A stretch of DNA of 64,000 bases from JAGRCP01 sp942490705 (lineage in GTDB: Bacteria; Chloroflexota; Anaerolineae; Caldilineales; Caldilineaceae): NCBI GenBank assembly GCA_942490705.1, contig CALNXY010000019.1, positions 186,001-250,000 on the forward strand, written 5' to 3'. Both the position numbers and the translations under genes were made by a program. Below the pieces are notes generated by a model. The model made no database searches. It was not told the DNA's origin and was given only the letters and a program-made list of their open reading frames with translations. This document shows, piece by piece, positions 1 to 8,088 of this stretch (position 1 is its first letter; every line of letters begins with the position of its first letter).

Positions 1-92
1 ATAAGCTAGCGAGCATGTTTGACGAGAACTTTAAGAAATTCGCCGGCAAAGTCAGTTACGAAATCGCTGAGACCGGCCCAGTTGCCGTGTGA
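1..92 (+). CDS. pckA: C-terminal end of a probable ATP-dependent phosphoenolpyruvate carboxykinase (partial)
   Basis: The frame that begins with codon 3-5 runs open from the window edge to a TGA at 90-92. It encodes a tail ending FDENFKKFAGKV...IAETGPVAV. The pattern F-x-ENFKKF followed about ten residues later by a GP is what I recognise from the extreme C-terminus of bacterial ATP-type PEP carboxykinases, which convert oxaloacetate and ATP to PEP, CO2 and ADP. The catalytic domain lies outside the window, so the call rests on about 29 residues. An internal ATG at 15 could in principle start a 25-codon peptide, but no ribosome-binding site precedes it. Confidence 0.55.
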   Translation, partial: KLASMFDENFKKFAGKVSYEIAETGPVAV

Positions 93-237
93 TCATTGCA
101 GCCCGGAACCGGTCAAGCGTACCCGTTCGAATGGGTGCATTTCGCCCCCGTCACCGAAAATGAGACCGCGCACAGGTGATGCGGGGCATAGATCGTCCGC
201 GACAGTGGCGGGCGGGAGCGCGATAAAACGGACCGCT

Positions 238-657
238 ATGACTGACCAGCGACAAGAAAACCGTCAACAAATCCGCGTCCTCCTGGCCGATGACCAGGCG
301 TGGTTGCGCTCTGCCGTCAAGCTCCTGCTGGAGCAGGAACAGGACTTTGTGATCGTCGGCGAAGCGGGGGACGTACCGGCGCTAGTCAATTTGGTCAAGG
401 AGCTGCAGCCCCATCTCGTGCTTCTGGATGGCGAGCTCCCGGGCGTCCGCCGGGCCCAGGCCGCATGCGATTTGCTCGGCGATCTGCGCCATGCCGATCC
501 TCACGTGCAGATTATCGTGCTAAGTGGTCGCCCCGAGGCGAGCCGCACGGCTCTGGCCACTGGCGCGAGCGACTTCGTGAGCAAGGCCGCCCCGCCAGAG
601 CAGCTCCTGGCTGCGTTGCACAAAGCCAAACGGTCGGCTAAGATGCAGGACATCTGA
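238..657 (+). CDS. Stand-alone response-regulator receiver domain protein
   Basis: This is a 139-residue CheY-like protein with no output domain. The receiver core is complete: acidic pair D18-D19, phospho-acceptor D64 in LLDGELPG, S96 in VLSGR, and K116 in FVSKAAPP. The frame is open upstream to position 19, but those residues are low-complexity and not receiver-like, so the ATG at 238 is preferred although its ribosome-binding site is weak. Without an HTH or enzymatic domain it probably acts by protein-protein contact, or as a phosphate sink in a phosphorelay. No histidine kinase is encoded nearby. It is followed by a perfect inverted repeat and then a flavoprotein gene. Confidence 0.85.
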   Translation: MTDQRQENRQQIRVLLADDQAWLRSAVKLLLEQEQDFVIVGEAGDVPALVNLVKELQPHLVLLDGELPGVRRAQAACDLLGDLRHADPHVQIIVLSGRPEASRTALATGASDFVSKAAPPEQLLAALHKAKRSAKMQDI

Positions 658-675
658 GGCCTCCACCGGCAGATC

Positions 676-726
676 ATCACGGTAAACGTGCAGCACATCG
701 GACATGAGTCGCACGTTTACCGTGAT
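676..726. repeat. Perfect 16-bp inverted repeat between receiver gene and flavoprotein gene
   Basis: Arm 676-691 (atcacggtaaacgtgc) is repeated exactly as its reverse complement at 711-726, with a 19-nt loop. No T-run follows, so it is not a standard intrinsic terminator. It lies 33 bp upstream of the next start codon and could be a transcript hairpin or an operator. Confidence 0.75.
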
Positions 727-758
727 CCATTGCTATCCCGTACTAGAAAGAGAAGCCC

Positions 759-1733
759 ATGCCCATTCATGATATTGCGATTATCGGCGGTGGACCTGCC
801 GGATTGACGGCTGCAGTCTACGCGCTACGCGCCCAGTTGGACGTGGCGCTCATCGCCCGGTCAATGGGTGGCAAGGTTACCTACCCCTTCAGCCTGCGTG
901 ACATGGAGGTGGTTGACCCGGTCTGGGGGGCCGATCTCGTCTTTCAGTTCGAGTCCATGGTAGAGGATTCAGCGGCCTCGATCATCAATGCCAATGTGGT
1001 TGACATCAACAGAACGGATGATGAAATCTTTGAAGTGATTCTGAATGATGGTGAGGTGATCCTGGCACGTACGGTCATTTTCAACACCGGTGCGCGCGCC
1101 AAGCGCATGTATGTCCATGGCGAATTAGAGTATCGCGGCCGGGGTGTCAGCTTTTCGGCGGTCAGCCATTCGCCCTTTTTTCATGGCAAGGACGTGGCCG
1201 TCATCGGTGGTGGCCAGCGCGCGATCATTGCGGCGCTCGAGCTGTTGCCGTTGGCCAGCCAGGTCTATCTGATCGCACCGCTGCTTCATGGTCTCGCCGA
1301 GGTACCGACCGCCAAGGAGCTGTTGCAGCATCCGAACCTCTCAATCTTTCAGGGATGGGAGATCCAGCAGGTGATTGGCGATACCATAAAGGCGGACGGC
1401 GAAGAAGAGCCAGGCTATGTAACCGGCATCAATCTGGTCGGAGCCAACGGCGAGACGCGCTTTCTGCCTGTAGAAGGCATTTTTGTCCAGTACGAACTCA
1501 TGCCCCACAACGATATTGTGCGCGGTCTGGTCGATCTGGACCATTACGGATTTGTCATCATCAATGAACGCTGCGAAACCAGCCTCCCAGGCTTCTTTGC
1601 CGCCGGCGATGTGACCAGCGTCCATGCCGAACAGGTGCCCGTCGCCATCGGCGAGGGGGGCAAGGCAGCGCTGTCGGCCTGGGAGTATCTGGCTACCCAC
1701 GTTGCACCAACTACGGTCCCCGACAAGAAATAA
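759..1733 (+). CDS. Thioredoxin-reductase-like FAD/NAD(P)H flavoprotein lacking the redox cysteines
   Basis: A 324-residue low-molecular-weight thioredoxin-reductase fold protein. The FAD dinucleotide motif GGGPAG is at residues 10-15, the NAD(P) motif IGGGQRA at about 149-155, and the C-terminal FAD motif FFAAGDV near residue 285. In true thioredoxin reductases the stretch GRGVS is followed by a CATC disulphide. Here the aligned residues 133-136 are S-A-V-S, so both cysteines are serine. It therefore cannot do standard dithiol exchange. It may be a ferredoxin or flavodoxin NAD(P)H reductase-like enzyme or an electron-transfer partner of unknown substrate. The ATG at 759 follows an AGAGAAG ribosome-binding site. 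Confidence 0.85.
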   Translation: MPIHDIAIIGGGPAGLTAAVYALRAQLDVALIARSMGGKVTYPFSLRDMEVVDPVWGADLVFQFESMVEDSAASIINANVVDINRTDDEIFEVILNDGEVILARTVIFNTGARAKRMYVHGELEYRGRGVSFSAVSHSPFFHGKDVAVIGGGQRAIIAALELLPLASQVYLIAPLLHGLAEVPTAKELLQHPNLSIFQGWEIQQVIGDTIKADGEEEPGYVTGINLVGANGETRFLPVEGIFVQYELMPHNDIVRGLVDLDHYGFVIINERCETSLPGFFAAGDVTSVHAEQVPVAIGEGGKAALSAWEYLATHVAPTTVPDKK

Positions 1734-1770
1734 AAGAAGCGCCCGATCTGTATGATCGGGCGCTTCTTTT
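1732..1770. terminator. Bidirectional intrinsic terminator
   Basis: A 16-bp stem (1732-1747 with 1755-1770) around a 7-nt loop. It is A-rich on the left and ends in TTTT on the right. It overlaps the stop codon of the flavoprotein gene and lies between convergent genes. Confidence 0.9.
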
Positions 1771-1790
1771 GTAGGACAACCATGTCGCGC

Positions 1791-2078
1791 CTACGCTTCA
1801 ACCGTCACCCGGTTGCGATAAAAAGCCACGTGATTGGCGATCTCTTTCGCAGCATCTTTGGGCGTCGGATAGTACCAGGCGGCATTGGCGTTTACTTCGC
1901 CGTCGACGACCACGTCGTAATAACTCGCCGTCCCCTTCCACGGACAGACCGTTTGATGATCGTTCGCCTGGAAATAGTCCTGCTGCAACGATTCAGGCGG
2001 AAAGTAGATGTTGCCCTCGACAACGATGCCAGCGTCACTCTCGGCCAGTACAATATTCTTCCACACGACCTTTGCCAT
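1791..2078 (-). CDS. DUF427 family protein
   Basis: A 95-residue protein matching the DUF427 family: AKVVWKN start, ESLQQDYF, the conserved CPWKG motif near residue 46, ASYYDV, and AAWYYPTPK. The family folds as a small beta-rich domain and has no settled biochemical role. The start has an AAGGAG-like ribosome-binding site in the reverse orientation. It is convergent with the upstream flavoprotein and shares its bidirectional terminator. Confidence 0.85.
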   Translation of the reverse strand: MAKVVWKNIVLAESDAGIVVEGNIYFPPESLQQDYFQANDHQTVCPWKGTASYYDVVVDGEVNANAAWYYPTPKDAAKEIANHVAFYRNRVTVEA

Positions 2079-2296
2079 CTCGATGCTCCTTGCGTCAATT
2101 GAATACCCAATGCATGAAACCAGTATGATGGTCCTTGCCTTGAGGCGCCGTGATGAGCATTACGCTGAGCATTAAAGCCAATCTTGGCACGTAAAAAACG
2201 CCTGGAGTGAGGGCCATTGACGTGACCCCCCATTCCAGGCGAATGGGCACTGATAGAGGGACGACGGGAACAGCGCCGCGACAGACGCCAACCGCT

Positions 2297-2593
2297 CTAG
2301 ACGATCAGCAGGCAATCCTCTGCGCCGTGGTCGCCCATCGTGTAACCGTCGGCGTCACCGTCGTTAAACCACTGGCCGTCCGCAGTGTAATAACGGAAGC
2401 GGTAGGTTGCGTCATTGGCCAGTTCAACGGAAGCGCTGCGCGTGCCGTTGCTGCGCTTGATCAGCTTCAACGCAGTGGGATCCCACTCGTTAAAGTCGCC
2501 GACGACTGTCACGGTCTCCTGGTCAGGATTGTGGGGAATCACAAAGCTGATTTTGGTGCTATTGGGCGCCTTGCCCTTGCTCTTCTTAATCAT
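2297..2593 (-). CDS. Small CBM48/AMPK-type glycogen-binding domain protein
   Basis: A 98-residue protein consisting almost only of an isoamylase N-terminal/AMPK-beta-type carbohydrate-binding module. Recognisable elements are VVGDFNEWDP (residues 30-39), a basic strand (LKLIKRSNG), and YRFRYYTADGQWFNDGDAD. The ATG at 2593 is chosen because GAGGAG sits 6 nt upstream. The frame is open to 2743, but without a comparable site. Such stand-alone modules bind alpha-glucans; any partner enzyme is not in this window. Confidence 0.85.
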   Translation of the reverse strand: MIKKSKGKAPNSTKISFVIPHNPDQETVTVVGDFNEWDPTALKLIKRSNGTRSASVELANDATYRFRYYTADGQWFNDGDADGYTMGDHGAEDCLLIV

Positions 2594-3070
2594 AATCGTT
2601 CTCCTCAAAAAGGTGCGGTCTTCGATGCGTAAACACTCAGGGCCAACCAGCCTGACTACAACCGGCGCCACTGCATGATTCAGACATTGATAGTAGACGA
2701 AAATAGAGCGAAAATCGCTCAATAAATGTGCCCATCTAGTCATGCATCATAGCAAAGTTCATTGGTTTGGCAAATCCCAAGGCGCATGTTACGCAACCGG
2801 TTGCTTCGCAATCATTTCGAAAGCAAAATTGGAGTTTTTCAACAGAGAATAAAGCGCTTTTTCTACCCGTCGGGACCCATGTTCCTGCTATGCATGATTT
2901 CTCGCGTAGCCGAAGCAGCACTTGAGCTTGCTGGCCGATTTGCCTATACTGTGATCGAACCGCAACGGCTCTGCGCTGGTACGAATGCTGTTCATCCGGC
3001 CACGCCGCACCCGCCTGGTCCGATTGCCAATTCGCTGATTCACTCCATTAGGCTACGACGCGATAATATT
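2594..3070. other. Divergent intergenic region
   Basis: 477 bases between the CBM48 gene (minus) and the amine-oxidase-like gene (plus). It holds a good sigma-70-type promoter for the rightward gene (2922-2950), and a short hairpin at 2706-2720 (gagcga, three-base loop, tcgctc) that may belong to the leftward promoter region. An open frame runs through 2762-3070 into the next gene but looks non-coding. Confidence 0.6.
2922..2950 (+). promoter_or_regulatory. Probable promoter of the amine-oxidase-like gene
   Basis: -35 TTGAGC at 2922-2927, 17-bp spacer, -10 TATACT at 2945-2950. The predicted leader is about 115 nt before the ATG at 3071. Confidence 0.6.
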
Positions 3071-4528
3071 ATGTCAATAAACAATCGTTCCTGGCGCCTC
3101 CTGCCAGCTGCACAATCGCTGCCCCACCCGCTCCGTGTCCTGGTGATCGGCGCGGGGATGGCCGGCCTGGTCGCGGGTCGCTTGCTTCACGAAAGTGGCG
3201 TGGAGGTAACCATACTGGAAGCGCGCGAACGCATTGGCGGGCGGATGTGGACGGACGACTTCGACGGGCTGCCCGTTGACCTGGGCGCTTCCTGGATCCA
3301 CGGCGCCGACGACAATCCGCTCACGGAATGGTGCCAGACGCTGGGGATCCCCCTGCTCAACACCCCGGGCGATGGCCGGCGCATCTTTGATGGCACGTCC
3401 GCTTGCTTGCGCTACGATGAGGCCATGCAGCGGGCCTGGCGCGGCATGGGCGCGGTCAGCCTGGCGTTGGGCGCGGCCACCGCAGGAGCCCAGATCGAGC
3501 GCTGGCACGATCACCCGGGCCAACTCACGCTGGCGGATGCGCTGGCGCCTGTGTTGGACCAGCTCGACACGCTTCCGATCTTCGACCGGCAGATGTTGGG
3601 CTACCTCGTTGCGATGGCCGAGGGCGTGGAAGGTGCGCCTTTCGACCGCATTGACGTCGCCAGCTGGTATCCGCATGAAGCCAGCGGCGTCAACGCCATG
3701 CCCGTGGGCGGCTACAAGCGGCTGATCGAGGATGCCGCTCAGGGTCTGACGATACGCCGGGCCACGCCGGTCCACAGCATCCATTGGGACGAGGAAGGCG
3801 TCCACGCACAGACCGAGCACGAGCGCTTCCAGGCAGACGCCGTGATCATTACCGCGCCTCTCTCTATGCTTAAGACAGAGCGGCTGAAAGTTGAGCCACC
3901 CCTGCCGCCGGTCTGGCGGGAGGCCATAGCAGCAATTGGCTTCGGCGACGGCGCTTCGCTCAACAAGATTTTTCTGCGCTTTGAGAATCAATTTTGGCCG
4001 GATACCAACGATCGATTCGTTGCCCTGCCGACGAGTTTCGACACGCGCGGTCGCTTTGTGACCTGGTCGAGCCTCGTCGACGTCGTGGGCGCGCCAGTCC
4101 TTTTAGGCTTCACCAGCGGCGCGCAAGGTGCATATCTGGACTTGGAGGCGAGCGACGAAGAAATACTGACTGAGGCTATGACCTCGATCCGCCGCGTCTT
4201 CGGCCCTGATGCTCCCGATCCTTGCGCCTATCGCGTGACGCGCTGGATTTCCGATCCCTGGGCCCGTGGTTCCTACTCGTTTTCGGAGCCACAGACCACC
4301 GCAGCGCATCGCCTACGCTATGCCGAGCCGGTTGGCACGCGCCTCTACCTGGCGGGCGAAGCGGCCAGTCCCGGGCACTATGGTACCGTGCACGCAGCGT
4401 TGCTGGCAGGGCAGCTGGCGGCCTTGCGTCTCCTGCGCGGCCTGGCCGGCGTCGAACCGGATCCGAGCCGGTTGCCGTGGGCGCCCTTTCTGGCGCGCCA
4501 TCCCCAGGCGCTCACCACGATGATATAG
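3071..4528 (+). CDS. FAD-dependent amine oxidase family protein
   Basis: A 485-residue flavin amine oxidoreductase (monoamine/polyamine oxidase superfamily). The FAD-binding motif GAGMAG is at residues 27-32, with E50 closing the Rossmann unit (TILEARERIGGRM). The substrate-domain motif GASWIHG, typical of polyamine-oxidase-like members, is at 72-78. The C-terminal FAD motif LYLAGEAAS is near 425-433. The family oxidises amines to imines with release of H2O2, but the substrate cannot be told from sequence. There is no signal peptide or transmembrane anchor, so it is probably cytoplasmic. The ATG at 3071 is chosen because the homologous region begins shortly after it; the ribosome-binding site is weak. 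Confidence 0.85.
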   Translation: MSINNRSWRLLPAAQSLPHPLRVLVIGAGMAGLVAGRLLHESGVEVTILEARERIGGRMWTDDFDGLPVDLGASWIHGADDNPLTEWCQTLGIPLLNTPGDGRRIFDGTSACLRYDEAMQRAWRGMGAVSLALGAATAGAQIERWHDHPGQLTLADALAPVLDQLDTLPIFDRQMLGYLVAMAEGVEGAPFDRIDVASWYPHEASGVNAMPVGGYKRLIEDAAQGLTIRRATPVHSIHWDEEGVHAQTEHERFQADAVIITAPLSMLKTERLKVEPPLPPVWREAIAAIGFGDGASLNKIFLRFENQFWPDTNDRFVALPTSFDTRGRFVTWSSLVDVVGAPVLLGFTSGAQGAYLDLEASDEEILTEAMTSIRRVFGPDAPDPCAYRVTRWISDPWARGSYSFSEPQTTAAHRLRYAEPVGTRLYLAGEAASPGHYGTVHAALLAGQLAALRLLRGLAGVEPDPSRLPWAPFLARHPQALTTMI

Positions 4529-4587
4529 GCGATTGGAGTCTAGATCGCGACCAATTACAGAGACCATTCAGCAAGAAGGAGTAACCA

Positions 4588-5082
4588 GTGAAGCGACTGC
4601 TCATCCTGCGTCATGCGAAATCCAGTTGGAAAGAAGAAGGACTGGTCGATCATGACCGCCAACTTAACAAACGCGGCACCCGCGATGCGCCACGTATGGG
4701 GCAGCTTCTCGTTGCGGAAGGCATCGTCCCGGATCTCATCATTAGCTCCAGCGCACGCCGCGCCCACGACACGGTCGAACTACTCACCCAGGCTTGCGAG
4801 TACGAAGGCGATGTGGTCTGGGCCTCATCGCTCTACATGGGCGGCTATCGTGCTTACCTCAACTCGTTGCGCAATGCGGATGATGCCTTCGACACGGTGA
4901 TGATCGTGGGCCACAATCCGGACTCAGAGCAATTGGTCACGGTCTTGACCGACGCTGAAGAGACCATGCCAACTGCGGCCCTGGCCCAGGTCGATCTCCC
5001 GATTCGTAGCTGGCGCGAGCTTGAGGAAGGACAGAGCTATCCGCTCGTTGCGCTGTGGCGTCCGCGCGAATTGAAGAACTAA
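4588..5082 (+). CDS. sixA: SixA-type phosphohistidine phosphatase (histidine phosphatase superfamily)
   Basis: A 164-residue branch-2-like small histidine phosphatase. The RHG motif appears as LRHAKSSW with nucleophile H9 and R8. The second catalytic histidine is H109 in VGHNPDSEQ, and SSSARRAHDT supplies the usual second arginine. SixA proteins remove phosphate from phosphohistidine, for example on HPt domains. The start codon is GTG at 4588, with AGAAGGAG a few bases upstream. It lies 59 bp after the amine-oxidase-like gene in the same direction and may be co-transcribed. Confidence 0.88.
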   Translation: MKRLLILRHAKSSWKEEGLVDHDRQLNKRGTRDAPRMGQLLVAEGIVPDLIISSSARRAHDTVELLTQACEYEGDVVWASSLYMGGYRAYLNSLRNADDAFDTVMIVGHNPDSEQLVTVLTDAEETMPTAALAQVDLPIRSWRELEEGQSYPLVALWRPRELKN

Positions 5083-5225
5083 ACAAGATGGTCAATCGAA
5101 CCTCGAAAACGGAGAATTGGGAATGGTCGTGCCGCGCATTGATCCTCTATCATCTGCCTCCTACGATGTGGCATGATTTAGTCGCCTGATGCATAAGGTT
5201 GTCGGCCAAGAGCCGTTTTTTCCAC

Positions 5226-5254
5226 TTTACAAAATCGCCTGTAGCAGATACCCT
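5226..5254 (+). promoter_or_regulatory. Probable promoter of the SH3b protein gene
   Basis: -35 TTTACA at 5226-5231, 17-bp spacer, -10 TACCCT at 5249-5254. This is about 48 bp before the start codon at 5302. Confidence 0.5.
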
Positions 5255-5301
5255 AAGGCTGGCCAAATCATCTTCCCGCCAGCCATTGGAGGAGCACCGC
5301 C

Positions 5302-7125
5302 ATGAATCGAAAACATCTGGCTCCCTTCGCGCTCGTACTTGCGGTCGCGACCTTCTTTTTGTTCACGCAATCGATCCTTGTTGCCGCACCGGCCGCGCAA
5401 GAAACGCCGCCAACCGCAGCGGATTCTGCAGCGGTCGACGTGGTGTCACCCACCATAACAATTTCGCCGTCCGTGCGCATTCAAATCCGCCAGCAGATTC
5501 CTTTTACGGCCACATTGGCGGCCATGCTCTCCACCGATGACGGAATCACCGCGACGGCGCCTGTGACGCCCACGACGGCGATTACTGAGGCGGGTGCGGC
5601 GGAGGTTGCGGCAGAGGCGGCAGTTGAGGCCACGACGCCCGCCACTGATGCTGTGCCAATTGCTGCCGATCAGGTCGTCACCTTTCTACTTGATCTAGCG
5701 CTCGATTTTGTGGTCAGCGAAACGATGACGACCACTGTACCGGCCACCTTGACCATCATGCTGGCCGATGGCATGACGAATACAGTGACCGGCACTCTGC
5801 CCATCTCGCTCGAAGTCGGCGTTTCCCCCACTGCGCAGGTCACGGTGACGGCCCTGAGTCTGCTGCCGACCGATTCTGTGACCGCTACCCAGGGCGTGAC
5901 CGCCGTTGAGGCCGTTACGCTTCCGGCGACGGTAACCAATGTTGAAGCCGTCACCCTACCTGCTACCATTACCGCGACCGCGCCGGTCACGCTACCAGCC
6001 ACGATTACGCCGACCGATACGCTCACGGAGAGTGCGACCCCGGTCCCTGCCGGGGAAGCGGACACAGGACCCGAATCGGTACAGGCGACGACGACGACGA
6101 CGGCCAACGTACGTGTCGGCCCCACCACCAACGATGAGATCGCCGATACCCTGCCCGCCGGCGCCACGGTGGAGTTGGTCGGCGTTACAGAGGATGGTCT
6201 CTGGTATCTGTTGGGCTCGGGCGCATGGCTCTTCAACTCGCTGGCCGATCCGGCTCCGACCGATCTGCCTCTGGCCACGCCGGAACTGATCGCGGAAGTG
6301 GAGGAACAGGCCGCAGCAGACACGTCGCCTGAGCCTGCGGCAGAGGCAACGCCCGCGCCGACAGAGACTTCTGCAGACGAAGCGCCGGCGGCGGCGGATT
6401 CGCCTCCCGCTGGTGATGGCGCGGCATCGACCGTGACAGTCGATGCCAACCTGCGCGCTGGCCCCAGCACCGAATTCGAGGTCATTGGCGGGACGGTGAC
6501 GGATCAGGCGATCACCATCATCGGCCAGAATGAAGCGGGGGATTGGTACTTGCTTGACAATGGCGGCTGGGTTTTTGCGACGCTGGTCGTCAATCCGCCG
6601 GCTGATTTGCCGGTGGTGCCCGATGACGCCACGCCCGAATCAGTCGGCGCGACCGAAACTGCGCCATCCGGCGGGGCAATCCTGCCCACGCCGACACCCG
6701 GTGCGGCCGATGCGGCAGCGGCTACCGCTGAGGCTGAGCCGCTGACCGCTGATGAGACGCTCTATGTCGATCAGGTCACCGTGATTGCCGAGCGCCTGCA
6801 GACCACGGCTGCAAGTGTAACGGAACTCATCGCCACAGCCGCAGCCGACGCTACGTTACTGGAAGATGGGACATGGCAGGGTCAACTCGAAACGGCAGGA
6901 CAAGTGCTCACGCGTGCGGGCGAAGAAATCCGCACGATCACTGCACCGGAACGCTTCATCGGCGCCCAGATCGATTTGGAGAGCGCAATCGGTTCCTTCG
7001 ATCAGGTAGCGGAGCTATTGACGCAGGGTCTGACCGATGCTGACCTGACGACCCTGCAGCAAGCGGTCGCAGAATTTGAGGTCGGCACAGTCCTGCTGGA
7101 GCGCGGACAGGAGCAATTGCCGTAA
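5302..7125 (+). CDS. Secreted Thr/Ala/Pro-rich protein with two bacterial SH3 (SH3b) domains
   Basis: A 607-residue exported protein. Residues 1-30 form a signal peptide (basic start, hydrophobic run, AAPA cleavage region). Residues 35-260 are low-complexity and rich in Thr, Ala, Val and Pro, with imperfect repeats of a VTLPATxT unit. Two SH3b domains follow at about 265-315 (NVRVGPTTNDEIADTLPAG, WYLLGSGAWLF) and 377-425 (NLRAGPSTEFEVIG, WYLLDNGGWVF), separated by a Pro/Glu/Ala linker. The last 130 residues are predicted helical. SH3b domains bind peptides or wall polymers, so a cell-surface role is likely. A GGAGGAG ribosome-binding site fixes the start. Confidence 0.85.
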   Translation: MNRKHLAPFALVLAVATFFLFTQSILVAAPAAQETPPTAADSAAVDVVSPTITISPSVRIQIRQQIPFTATLAAMLSTDDGITATAPVTPTTAITEAGAAEVAAEAAVEATTPATDAVPIAADQVVTFLLDLALDFVVSETMTTTVPATLTIMLADGMTNTVTGTLPISLEVGVSPTAQVTVTALSLLPTDSVTATQGVTAVEAVTLPATVTNVEAVTLPATITATAPVTLPATITPTDTLTESATPVPAGEADTGPESVQATTTTTANVRVGPTTNDEIADTLPAGATVELVGVTEDGLWYLLGSGAWLFNSLADPAPTDLPLATPELIAEVEEQAAADTSPEPAAEATPAPTETSADEAPAAADSPPAGDGAASTVTVDANLRAGPSTEFEVIGGTVTDQAITIIGQNEAGDWYLLDNGGWVFATLVVNPPADLPVVPDDATPESVGATETAPSGGAILPTPTPGAADAAAATAEAEPLTADETLYVDQVTVIAERLQTTAASVTELIATAAADATLLEDGTWQGQLETAGQVLTRAGEEIRTITAPERFIGAQIDLESAIGSFDQVAELLTQGLTDADLTTLQQAVAEFEVGTVLLERGQEQLP

Positions 7126-7278
7126 TCACTAACCTGTCGTGACTGATCAATCCAGCGCCTTTTGGCACACGGTCGTAATCCGTCGCGGCGTGCACATCCA
7201 TGAGCGGCAGAGAGATGCCGGTTCTCGGGTGCGCACGCCGCGGTTTTTTGTCTCTGCGCCTGCCCCTGCCGCTCCTTC

Positions 7279-8088
7279 TTATCCATCTACAGCAGGCAGA
7301 AAGGCCGGGCCGAAGTAACGGAGCAGTGCAGCATTGAAAGCCGCGGCGTCGGCAATGGGCCGCTTGGTCTGCTCGTCGCCATCAGTAACCGTGAGACGCT
7401 CATTGGTGAGGGAGATTCGGCCGCCAGGCGTTGCCACGGAGCAAATCGTCCGCTGCGTGAAGTTCGAGTCAGGCGAGGTGGCTAGATAGTGGCAGCGGCT
7501 GCGATAGTCTGCCAGGTCGCGGGGCTTGGTTGTGAAGCGGTACTGGGTGATCCAGGCGTCCCCTTCCGCTTTCTGCAGCAGGAGATAGTCAGCAGCCTCC
7601 CCATCTCGCCAGACGCGATAGCAACCACTTACGTCAGTTCTGGTTTCTCCATGCAGTGGCAAGGGCTGACGGACCGAATCGCCAAAGCCGACATCAACCA
7701 GGTAGGGTTGATCGAGGGTGACGATGAGCGCCATATGATCCAGGTCAGGCGTGAACCCATCGTCAATCTTCACACCAGCGCCAATCCGCGCAATCGCAAA
7801 CCCCAACGCCTCCAGCAGTGCAAAGAACGCCCCATTGAGCTCAAAGCAAAATCCGCCGCGCCCACGTCCGACAACTTTTTCAACCAGATGCTCCTCCGAC
7901 AGAAGGATCGGTTCGCCGCGCATGACCGAAAGATTCTCAAAGGGCACGCGCAACAGATGGGCATGCTGAAGCGCAGCGAGATAGCCCAGCGATGGCGCAG
8001 CTTCGGGAACGCCGATATGGGCAAGATATGATCTGGTTTGCGCCGGGGGCATAGCACCGGCGCGCCTTTGAGATGGCACGCGACTCAC
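7279..8088 (-). CDS. nat: Arylamine N-acetyltransferase
   Basis: A 269-residue NAT enzyme that transfers acetyl from acetyl-CoA to arylamine or hydrazine nitrogen through a cysteine intermediate. The triad is visible: C81 in RGGFCFELN, H118 in LDHMAL, and D132 in LVDVGFGD, with the usual spacing of roughly 37 and 14 residues. PFENLSV, near residue 50, is also characteristic. The start is taken as a GTG at 8088 that overlaps the stop of the upstream gene (GTGA). An ATG 36 bp inside (8052) also fits the family N-terminus. Neither has a strong ribosome-binding site, so translational coupling is plausible. Confidence 0.88.
   Translation of the reverse strand: MSRVPSQRRAGAMPPAQTRSYLAHIGVPEAAPSLGYLAALQHAHLLRVPFENLSVMRGEPILLSEEHLVEKVVGRGRGGFCFELNGAFFALLEALGFAIARIGAGVKIDDGFTPDLDHMALIVTLDQPYLVDVGFGDSVRQPLPLHGETRTDVSGCYRVWRDGEAADYLLLQKAEGDAWITQYRFTTKPRDLADYRSRCHYLATSPDSNFTQRTICSVATPGGRISLTNERLTVTDGDEQTKRPIADAAAFNAALLRYFGPAFLPAVDG

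Noticed and set aside
121..136. Near-palindrome acccgttcgaatgggt upstream of the receiver gene
   Set aside because: It is imperfect and short, with no flanking promoter or T-run to support a role.
2762..3070. N-terminal extension of the amine-oxidase-like protein
   Set aside because: The frame is open, but the residues are not family-like, a promoter lies inside it (2922-2950), and the FAD domain begins just after the ATG at 3071.
3074..3991. 305-codon open frame on the minus strand
   Set aside because: It is antisense to the amine-oxidase-like gene, Arg/His/Gly-rich, and typical of long shadow frames in GC-rich coding DNA. No domain is recognisable.
5400..6100. Possible tandem DNA repeat in the SH3b protein gene
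   Set aside because: The repetition is at the level of Thr/Ala/Pro/Val codon usage. The VTLPAT units are few and irregular, so it is low-complexity protein rather than a defined DNA repeat.
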